Positions 40,075 to 48,094 of a stretch of DNA of 64,000 nucleotides are shown piece by piece. The notes under the pieces were generated by a model. It was not told the DNA's origin. It worked only from the letters and a program-made list of their open reading frames with translations, and searched no databases. This stretch comes from Hyaloscypha bicolor E. Its lineage: Eukaryota; Ascomycota; Leotiomycetes; Helotiales; Hyaloscyphaceae. The position numbers were made by a program, and so were the translations under genes. How positions within the stretch are numbered: the first letter of the stretch is position 1; every line of letters begins with the position of its first letter. The stretch lies in NCBI RefSeq assembly GCF_002865645.1, contig NW_020194684.1:3635952-3699951 (forward strand), written 5' to 3'.

Positions 40075-40084
40075 GGGGGAATAA
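40068..40084 (+). other. Polypurine tract of element D
   Basis: GGAGGGGGGAATAA lies directly before the 3' LTR, where plus-strand DNA synthesis of an LTR element is primed. It is uninterrupted and confirms the plus-strand polarity of D. Confidence 0.8.
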
Positions 40085-40289
40085 TGTAATGGCTGGCGTA
40101 AGGGCATGATCTGCTAAGGATAGGATATTGGAAACAGGCATAAAATAAAGCTAAGCCGGAATTACTTGGACGGAATAATACTAAAGGTCGAGGCATCCTC
40201 CCTACTTTGTTTTATAGCTTAGTATTTTCTAATACATGAGATTCTTTAAACTTTGAGCCTTTGACTATTGTATTAATCTCGCCGTTACA
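40085..40289 (+). repeat. 3' LTR of element D
   Basis: 205 bp, starts TG and ends CA, followed by AGTAA. It is far less mutated than the left LTR. Confidence 0.9.
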
Positions 40290-40294
40290 AGTAA

Positions 40295-41040
40295 AGTAAC
40301 TAATATATATTCCTGACTTGTTTATATTTAGAATTTTCTTTTCTTTTATAATATAAAGCTTTTCCAGAATATTATAATATTTCTGTAACCATATTCTAAT
40401 ATTCTCTTTTATATAAAATTTGAGTTATATATATATAATTGGCTTTGTTTTAATTATATAAAGTATCTTGTAATTCCGTATCTATATACTAAACTAGCTA
40501 GCTAAAGGTAATAGTTTTAGAGGAGATTTAGCCTATTTATATTAGCTAAATAGTTCGATTTAGAAGATATACTTATAGCTTTTAAATATATAATTATAGC
40601 TTAAATTATCTAATATATAGCCCCTAAACCAGCCTCTTACTACTCGTAATAATACTACCTGATTTCCTGCTCCTATATCTTGTTCAGGATCTTATTATTA
40701 CTATTATATGTATTATAGAGTTCTTGGGAGTTCCTCTTCTTATTATACTTACAGAATACTGATTTTCGTAAAGAAGCTTCCTTAATATAATATATTCTTG
40801 TAGTAGTAATTACTGAATTATTATTATTCTCAAGGCACTATTTGCGGGTCTTATTAAAGATATGGTAGTAATTAGCTTCTGTAGTATATAGATAATAGAA
40901 ATACTCCCAGAATATCTTCCTAATTCTAGTAGAATTAAATAATAGTATATCTATTTTTGGAATCTTTATATATAAATTAAATAATAAATTGGTTAATAAG
41001 TTGGGCTAAATACGCAATTGCAAGACGCGTTTTTTGGTAA
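40295..41040. other. AT-rich border between element D and the gene island
   Basis: AT-rich sequence without a recognisable gene or LTR. Base composition shifts to normal near 41,000-41,050. Confidence 0.5.
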
Positions 41041-41298
41041 GGATCATATGTAAATTTTAGGGCCCGTATTTTCTCGATGGGATACTTGGTTAAACGAGAC
41101 ACTTGCTTATCCCGACCACAAGCGAAGCGCGTGGGAGAGGCACCGGCTATTAGTGGACCACACTTTTTAATATGCTCTTCTCAGAATAGAGAAACGTAGA
41201 AATAAAATTACGAAGTGGAATACCTTTAACTCTAAAGAATGAGCAACATGAGATTGTTGTACTGGTGCGTGTATTCTCGAAAATATGCTGTGCACGCA

Positions 41299-41320
41299 CC
41301 CTCCCCTCCCCCCTCCCCCC
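41299..41320 (-). other. G-quadruplex-type motif on the minus strand
   Basis: The plus strand has four cytosine runs of 3, 4, 6 and 6 separated by single T residues. The minus strand therefore has four guanine runs with 1-nt A loops, a textbook G4-forming pattern. It lies just downstream of the BTB remnant. Confidence 0.6.
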
Positions 41321-41338
41321 GGCAAGAGATAAATGCTT

Positions 41339-41715
41339 ACAGCAAAGCCTATCTTGTAGGGTATCCAGTACAGTGTTTCTCAGTGGATTGCATTGCTTGG
41401 CGTCTGTGAAGATGAAAAGGTCGATTTTCCTGAGGATGAGACACAACTCTTTCTGTCAAACACCAACTCTCTCTTATTATACAGCCAAGCAACAAACATT
41501 AACACTGTCTTTGGGGCGTCTTTAGGCAAGTCCATCTTGTTCTCAGTGCCTTCGACGCAACCGTCATTGAAAGCTTTCTCGAAGAAGTGCGAGACGGAGC
41601 ATATCAGATTACTGTGCACTTGGAAAGCCTGTTTTTCTGGACCAACGAATATTTGGACGATTTCGAAGCCAAGAGCATCCCTATAGGAAGTTGGTTCGAT
41701 TGGGACAGTTAAATC
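41339..41715 (-). pseudogene. BTB/POZ domain protein, broken
   Basis: The minus-strand translation gives a clear fungal BTB domain: FEIVQIFVG, FQVHSNLICSVSHFFEKAF, then KMDLPKDAPKTVLMFVAWLY. The last block of the domain, DLFIFTDAKQCNPLRNTVLDTLQ, is present but in another frame. The switch falls near 41,440-41,460 and no plausible intron can make it, so a small indel is likely. Upstream, a TAG precedes the frame at 41,716-41,718. It could be an acceptor (TTTCTTCTAG), but the matching GTAAGT donor leads to an exon frame with a TGA and no ATG. BTB proteins usually mediate dimerisation or recruit cullin-3 ligases. I read this as a pseudogene at the island edge; a sequencing error could explain the frameshift alone. 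Confidence 0.7.
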
Positions 41716-41718
41716 CTA

Positions 41719-42618
41719 GAAGAAATGGATATACTAACTTACAATACTTGTGCGCTGGGTCTGAGCCTGAGGTCTTCATAGTGAATGCTTCGTTGCGTAT
41801 TTGAGACTTAACTCGGTCCCGACGTTGAGGGTGTGCAAGAGATCGATTATACAATGCAAGGGCTCGATGACCTTCGACGGCAGAACGGTGCCGGTGTGGT
41901 GACAATTGCAGTCAGGGAATGGCGTTGGTTGAGGTAAAGAGGTTGTTTCCAAGACGGAACGAGCGAGCTGAGCCATCCTTCTGTCCTCCCCGAGACTTTG
42001 AAAACTCCCCGCCTGCAGTTAAAAGTTTTCCAGCGTAAATTTCTAATGTGAATGGAACAGATTCCGCCAAAGGTGGCGATGTCAAACTATAGAATGGTGT
42101 ATTCCCTGGGTTTCCTACACATTTCCTCCCGGCCAGTATGTTTAAATTAGGACTGCGGTTTCTCCAACGCAAATGAATGAATCAGAACCCTTATAGACAT
42201 AACATTTAGAGGTAGTTGCCGTCCTGAGCCTTACCTAGGATGGTGATTGTCCTCCCTTCACCTTTCCAGAAAATCCATTTATCTAACTTATCCCAGATTG
42301 CACGGTCAAATAAACCTTTATTTCAAGTGTCATATATAAGTTTCTATTAGTTGCCAGTTTTGTTCAAATACTGGTAGACATGATTTTCTACCAGACGATG
42401 GCGGACGGGGAAATATCACGCCTGTTGCCGGTTGTTAGGTACCTTGCTATTTGACACGCTGACCAGGTTTTCTCATAGCGCGAAGGAAAAGTCTGTATCT
42501 AGTAGTAGATATGTAAAATCATTTCCCCCTAAACAGACGCCAAACCCCATCCACATATATGTTTTCCTCCCGATCCAACTCTCAAACCAACAAAAGAAAA
42601 GCCATCACAGCACATTTA
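41719..42618. other. Intergenic region between the BTB remnant and the coiled-coil gene
   Basis: Ordinary composition. Several short frames occur on both strands (for example 41,776-41,976 and 41,912-42,172, minus), but none shows a domain or a conserved pattern. Part of it may be upstream exon sequence of the BTB gene. Confidence 0.4.
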
Positions 42619-45600
42619 TCACGAATTGTTCCCTTTCACCACACTCCCGCTCGTCTCCTTCCCACTACTCGCATTACTATGGCTCCTAAACCTACTACTC
42701 CCCAGCCTTCTAAACTCACCCCTGCCATGCGCGAGACTCCCGCCCGCGCCGAGATGTAGACCACCAGGACTCAGCACGCCACTCCCCTCCAAACTCCTGC
42801 CCCCACCACCATGCCCCTCCTCCCTCGCCCTCCGCTCATGGCTATCAACCATCTCATCAAACAACTTCTGCGTGCCCACAACCCGGGCACCGATAACGCC
42901 CAACATACTCCCATTCCGCCTCGTCTCCCGCACCCCGCCATCAAGTTCCCTTTCAACCAAGCCCTCTAACTCCTTGACCCCTTGCTCGATCCTTGGGAGC
43001 TCGAAGTCGGAAATACCCATCAGTCGTGTGTTGCTGTCGTGTAACGATTCGTCGATTTGCTCGAGTGCGGCGTCGATCTCTCGTGATGTTTTGGCGGAGC
43101 CGTCAAGGACTACGCTCTTGATTTGGGCGCCGGTCTCGAGGACAGCACGGTCTACCCGCGAGATGGCGGCGGAGTTTATACGCACGGCGGGAGTGACGGT
43201 GTTGAGTTCTGTGGAGATGGAATCTAGGGTGGTGGAGAGGGCGGAAAGTGTGTTCGTGGTGGATGCAGCGCTTGAGGCGAGGGAGGAGTTGATGGTTTCG
43301 AGGAGAGGAGTGTGGGATTGCAAGAGGTTCTGCGTTTTGGTTGAGGTTTGGGTTGATTGGGTGAGTGTGGTGTCGATGGATTGAATTGAGCTTTGTAGTT
43401 TTGTCATGCCCGTTGTTGTGGTATCGTTGGTTTGGGTGACCTTTGCGTCGATCGAGGAAATCAAGGCGTCACGACCTCTTGAAAGTTGCGTGAGCTCGTC
43501 GAGGGTGGTAGTGATGGATATGAGTTCCTTCTCCGTTGTTGCCACAGCAGTGTTCAGTTTGCTGAGGTTAATGGCTTGGATGTCGTGGCTGAGCTTTGGA
43601 AACTGCTCTGTGTGGAGGCCAGTCATATCTGCGGCTATTCTTGACGCCATGGTGTGGACATCAGACAGTTTGCTGTGGGATAATCCAATAGCCTGTTCGT
43701 TTGCTTGGACCACAGTATCGACAACTTTCATAGCTTCTCGCAGCTCATTTGTTGAGGTCGCTAAGCTGGTCTCCAGACGGCTGAGATCAGCCGCCAGAGC
43801 ATCACTTTCTGTTTTCTTCGACAATTCGGCTTGCGAAACTGCGGACTGTACCTCTTGAAGTGATTTGGAAATTGCAGTTTCACTATCCTTGATCTTTCCA
43901 CCAACGCCGCCCAGGCTATCATTCATTGTAAGGAGTGCATCCATGTTTTTCCTCTCAGTCTCCTTGATCGTCCCAATCTCGCTCAAGATCAAGGAGGTTG
44001 TTGGATCATCTTTGACGATCTGAATATGACTATTCATCTCCATGATTGTGCGTGCATAAGACATCATCGCATGCTCGATTGACTTTGTACCAACAAGAAT
44101 TTCGGGGGTTACAGAAGCGAGATTAACGTCAATATCTTCAACCAGTGCTTTCAGGTTCGCAATACGCTCGAGAACTGGCGCTGGAGATAAAGACTCTCTG
44201 AGAGATTTAATTGAGTGCGAAGTTGCGGTCAAAGAGCTGGAGGTATTCTCGCCATTGTCGATGACGGATTTGAGCTGTGCTTGAAGTGCAGCCTCGGCAG
44301 CTTTGGCGCCGTCTTTCACATCCTGGACCAAGGCTCTGACTTCTGCCAATTCTGAAGACAACCTTGCTTCCTCCGACAAGACTCTGAGTCCTAGGATGCC
44401 TTCCATGATCGCAGTCCCTTCGGTTCTAGCCGACGATGAATGCTCCTCCATCAAAGCCTTATTCGATCTGATCTCCTCGAGCACTTCGGCCACGCTTTCC
44501 CGGACATTGTTGTTCTCGGCCATCACTTCATTTGTGAGAGACTCTTGAGCTCCCAGGAGCGGTTTCAGAGACTTGAGTTCGCTCTGTACATCGTCTGTAC
44601 TGGTGGTAATGAGATCACGTGCCTCTGATATTTGCTTCGACAGCGAAGAGATGGATTCGCTTGTACTAACGCCTTCTAAAGCACTGCTATGCTTTCTCAA
44701 AATTTCTAAAACGGTGCTAATATGGGTTCGCAAAGTTTCGAGGTCTTCTTTCTTGGGAACAGAGTCGTGGAGAGCAACAAGGGCGGAGAACTGAGTCTCG
44801 GCGAAAGGGATTGACTTCTCTTGGCCATTGAGAAGTTGAGTGGAAGTAGCATGAAGCTCGTCTAAGGAGGTTGAATGCTGTTTATGTGTAGTGAGAAGTG
44901 CATCCAAAGCGGTAGCGTGCGCTGCATTTGAGATCTTTGCCACGTCCAAAGTCGTAGAAATTGAGTCGAGGCGAGCGTGTGACTCCCTGCCAACAGTTCC
45001 CAAGTTTGCAAATCCGTCTCCCAAAGCTTTCGTATGAGCATCAGCAGATGCTTTTGCTTCCTCGAATCGAGCTGAATGCTCCGCATGCGAAGCATTTGCT
45101 TTCTGCACCTCGGCCAGAATACTGGCATCCTTGTGCCGTATCTCGGACATGGTGCTTTCATGCATTTCCTGAATGCTCTTCTGGATCTCTCCCTGGTTTC
45201 CGTGTATTCCTTGGATGCTGCTCAGAATACCACCAAGAGTTCCACCCACATTCTCACTCAGAAGTTTCGTTGCAGCAGCTTGATTCGAATCGGAAGTTTC
45301 TGCCGCTGAAGTGATCTTTGCCAGTGTTGCACTGGTCTCAGATCCTTGACTGCTGACCATTGCAATGAGTTTTTGAAACTCCTCGCTCATATTGGCAATC
45401 GTGGAACTGAGCGTGTCATCTCCGAAGTCAACTTGAGACCTGATATCATCCAGCTTGGAAACGAGCAGTTTCAGAGTATCTGGGATTTCGGTGCGGAATG
45501 CCGCCAATTCCCGTGAGGTGCTTTGCAGTGTCACGGAATGGGATGAGAGGGTAGCTTGGGTTGAGGTGGAGTTGTCCAGGATCTTATCGGCCGTAATTGA

Positions 45601-47298
45601 GAGAGTTTCAATACCATTTGAGGTTGCTAACTTGGTGTCTTCCAGGCTTGCCAAGATAGAATCAACTTTGGCCACCTCCGGAAGCGACGATATCTTTCCA
45701 TTGATGATGTCGAACGATTCGGCTTGCGTTGAAAGCTTGCCGTCGATGCTCTCTCGCATCTCTGCAATCCTTGCCTCGATTTCAAACAGTGTTTCGGAAT
45801 GTGAAGAGAGAGGGGTTGTATCGACCTCCTTCAGAGCCATCTGAACGAGTGCCATGTCTGATGCAAGGTCTCCAAGTCGTTCCGAATGGGATGCGAGAGG
45901 GGCTGTATCGATAAGCTTGAGCTGCTCCTCAACTCGAGTCAGGCTTGATACTAGTTCGCCTAATTGTGTCGAATGGGATGTGAGTGCGGATGTATCCAGA
46001 GACCTGACGTGCTGCTGTACAGTCCCAACACCGCCAATCAGTTCTGCCATCTTTGACTCAAGCACCTCCAGCTTTTCGGAATGGGATGTGAGAACGGACG
46101 TATCAAGAGAATCAACATGCTTCTGGACTGAGCCAATGACACCGATTAGGTCAACCATTTTCAGGTGGAGGGACTCCAGCTTCTCCGCGTGTGACTGAGC
46201 AGCTTCGTCATCAAACACTTGTTCTTTGACGGACTCGAGCAGGAAGCCAAGCTTGGTCACATTGGATGCAACAGTGTCGAGGCGAGCATTATTGACAGAC
46301 AGAAGCTTTGAATCCAGGGAGGCAAGCGTTCCTTGAGTAGCAATCTCATCCTTGATGCCCGACAATGCTCTCTCAATCCCTTCAAGTCTCCGATGATGAG
46401 ACTCAAGAGACGAAGTATCCAATGAGGAGACCTTGGAACTAAGGGCGTGAATGTCTCGTCGCAGGCTGCTTTCCATGGCGTCTAATTTCGATAACGGCTT
46501 GCCCATCTTCTCAATTTTTTCAAATAAATCGTCATTGGAGACTGAGCCCTCGCCCTTCTGGGTAGATTGCAATGTTTCCAGTGCCGACATTCTCTCCTGA
46601 ATTTTCCGTATTCCTTTTCCAAAGTCTTCGCCAAGTCCAACAATTCGTCGCTGTTGCCCGTCTACCTTCCCGCCCACTTCTCTTTCCAGTTCCCAAAGCC
46701 GGTCATTCAGAGTGGTGTTCCGATCCTGGAGCTCGTTCGAGATCTCCCCGAACCGGATGGCTGATCTCAAATCAGCGTTCACCACCTTCTCTTCGAGAGC
46801 TTTCATTCGTCCGTCGAAACCTTGGAGCTGTTGCTCAATCCCGCCGATTTTCTCACTGAACACTTCTAGCAAGTGGAGGCATCCATCCTGTCCTGCCGCC
46901 AGCTTTTCCAATTCCTTTTCATGGCCAGGGACTTCGATAGAGGTCATGTGATCTATAGCCGGCTGCAACAACGAAGGGAGCTCATCGAGACGTGTTTGAA
47001 GCAAGGACTCCAAATTCAAGTTCGCTAACTTCAGCTGGTTCAATTTATCGTGTTGCCTCGTGAAGGCTGGGTCAACCATCGACGCGACGGCTTCCCGGAA
47101 GTTGTCGCTACTGAACGCGGCTACGACGGCACCTTCAATGATCTTGGGCAGGGCATGATTGCGAAATTCGGCCTCTGCCTCTGAATCGACCGCAGTCGTA
47201 GGCCGAGTAATTGCAGCCGAAGCATCCGTGAGGGTCGAGGTACCTGAAGCCGAGCGTCTTTCCTTCCACCGCCTGATCATCTCATTTCGCATCGACAT
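42619..47298 (-). CDS. Large coiled-coil protein (1,559 aa), function unknown
   Basis: One uninterrupted frame without introns. The frame is open upstream to 47,325, but the first ATG is at 47,296-47,298 (MSMRNEM). After a Ser/Thr-rich N-terminus of about 50 residues, almost the whole protein is predicted coiled coil by its heptad pattern and Glu/Lys/Leu/Ser content. Between about residues 290 and 520 there are six degenerate repeats of about 30-37 residues built on D-T-[SAP]-x-L-x-S-H-S-x-x-L. Further SHS and HSxxL units recur later. The C-terminal 110 residues are Gly/Ser/Arg-rich and probably disordered. No signal peptide, membrane segment or ATP-binding motif is visible. Such fungal proteins are often auto-named chromosome segregation ATPase, but no Walker motif supports that. 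A scaffold or tether role is only a guess. It is divergently transcribed from the HET gene. Confidence 0.85.
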   Translation of the reverse strand: MSMRNEMIRRWKERRSASGTSTLTDASAAITRPTTAVDSEAEAEFRNHALPKIIEGAVVAAFSSDNFREAVASMVDPAFTRQHDKLNQLKLANLNLESLLQTRLDELPSLLQPAIDHMTSIEVPGHEKELEKLAAGQDGCLHLLEVFSEKIGGIEQQLQGFDGRMKALEEKVVNADLRSAIRFGEISNELQDRNTTLNDRLWELEREVGGKVDGQQRRIVGLGEDFGKGIRKIQERMSALETLQSTQKGEGSVSNDDLFEKIEKMGKPLSKLDAMESSLRRDIHALSSKVSSLDTSSLESHHRRLEGIERALSGIKDEIATQGTLASLDSKLLSVNNARLDTVASNVTKLGFLLESVKEQVFDDEAAQSHAEKLESLHLKMVDLIGVIGSVQKHVDSLDTSVLTSHSEKLEVLESKMAELIGGVGTVQQHVRSLDTSALTSHSTQLGELVSSLTRVEEQLKLIDTAPLASHSERLGDLASDMALVQMALKEVDTTPLSSHSETLFEIEARIAEMRESIDGKLSTQAESFDIINGKISSLPEVAKVDSILASLEDTKLATSNGIETLSITADKILDNSTSTQATLSSHSVTLQSTSRELAAFRTEIPDTLKLLVSKLDDIRSQVDFGDDTLSSTIANMSEEFQKLIAMVSSQGSETSATLAKITSAAETSDSNQAAATKLLSENVGGTLGGILSSIQGIHGNQGEIQKSIQEMHESTMSEIRHKDASILAEVQKANASHAEHSARFEEAKASADAHTKALGDGFANLGTVGRESHARLDSISTTLDVAKISNAAHATALDALLTTHKQHSTSLDELHATSTQLLNGQEKSIPFAETQFSALVALHDSVPKKEDLETLRTHISTVLEILRKHSSALEGVSTSESISSLSKQISEARDLITTSTDDVQSELKSLKPLLGAQESLTNEVMAENNNVRESVAEVLEEIRSNKALMEEHSSSARTEGTAIMEGILGLRVLSEEARLSSELAEVRALVQDVKDGAKAAEAALQAQLKSVIDNGENTSSSLTATSHSIKSLRESLSPAPVLERIANLKALVEDIDVNLASVTPEILVGTKSIEHAMMSYARTIMEMNSHIQIVKDDPTTSLILSEIGTIKETERKNMDALLTMNDSLGGVGGKIKDSETAISKSLQEVQSAVSQAELSKKTESDALAADLSRLETSLATSTNELREAMKVVDTVVQANEQAIGLSHSKLSDVHTMASRIAADMTGLHTEQFPKLSHDIQAINLSKLNTAVATTEKELISITTTLDELTQLSRGRDALISSIDAKVTQTNDTTTTGMTKLQSSIQSIDTTLTQSTQTSTKTQNLLQSHTPLLETINSSLASSAASTTNTLSALSTTLDSISTELNTVTPAVRINSAAISRVDRAVLETGAQIKSVVLDGSAKTSREIDAALEQIDESLHDSNTRLMGISDFELPRIEQGVKELEGLVERELDGGVRETRRNGSMLGVIGARVVGTQKLFDEMVDSHERRAREEGHGGGGRSLEGSGVLSPGGLHLGAGGSLAHGRGEFRRLGSSRFRSHSNASSGKETSGSVVKGNNS

Positions 47299-48094
47299 GC
47301 TGGCCTGGGACGTCGTGTCTCTCACAAAAAGAGCTGTCCCTCATAGCCTGTAACAGGAGTTTGCTTTGAGCAGCGGAGAGTCGAAAGTGAATGCTGGGTT
47401 GGCCATCATACGGTTTTGAAGATATGCGCGACGTCAGTTTTAAGTGTTTTTCCCTGCCGAATGATGTTTTGTTTTGAGAGCGGAGCCACGAGCCACAAGT
47501 GACGCGAGAGTGGTGGGGTGACCCTGAAACGTGGCTCAAATGGCTGCGCAGCGGGCTGTAAATGGGGACCCTCGGCCGGACTCGGTACGGTTTGATATCG
47601 AGGAAAGCATTATAGAAATCTTAATCTTGACGAAGAAATCATGCAAAAGTTAGCTGTTTATTATTAGCTTTGTTCCTCAGTCCTGGTTTGTCTTTGACAG
47701 GACTCGTTGGCCGGAGATACAAGGGGGATCCGAGTGGTGTTTCGCGTGGTCGACAGCACCATCCCTGCACCAGGCAGCTTAAACTTCCCAAATATCATCT
47801 CATCTCTTGATTGACATCAAATAACATTTGTTCGGGAATGAAGATTGAGGAAGACAGAATGCTATATCTGAGTACTGTACGTCATGTCTTGGGGTGGAGC
47901 GGCTGAGTGGCCAAGCCCCTTCGCTGTGGCTGGCGGGCGACTCAGCTGAAGCCTCGGTTTCTTCACTTTCGAGAAAGAATGAGCAAAACGAGGCTCGAGT
48001 CAAAGCTGTTTCGATTCCTCTCCCTCTATTTTCCCTCGAAGCGGGAACTGGCCGTTGAGAGAGCAAATAGAGAAGTCTCGTCCTCTCATCGGTC
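47299..48094. promoter_or_regulatory. Divergent intergenic region between the coiled-coil and HET genes
   Basis: About 800 bp separate the two start codons, which point away from each other, so both promoters must lie here. No TATA box or named factor site stands out. A short open frame at 47,282-47,539 (minus) overlaps the start of the coiled-coil gene in another frame. It could be an upstream ORF or chance. Confidence 0.5.

Larger units (their letters stand above)
19151..40289 (+). mobile_element. Ty3/Gypsy chromovirus D with extra 3' ORF, split by B2
   Basis: Two 205-bp LTRs (19,151-19,355 and 40,085-40,289) and perfect AGTAA duplications define an element of about 8.0 kb once the 13.1-kb insertion B2 (20,550-33,669) is subtracted. 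The plus-strand order is 5' leader with tandem repeats, gag (continuing across the B2 insertion), reverse transcriptase, RNase H, DDE integrase, chromodomain, an additional long reading frame, a polypurine tract, and the 3' LTR. Stops are TAA/TAG. RIP damage is heavy at the left end and light in the last few kilobases. Confidence 0.9.

Noticed and set aside
42626..46951. Many plus-strand frames of 60-250 codons opposite the coiled-coil gene
   Set aside because: All are antisense shadows of a long GC-balanced frame; Ser/Leu/Arg/Cys-rich and without any domain.
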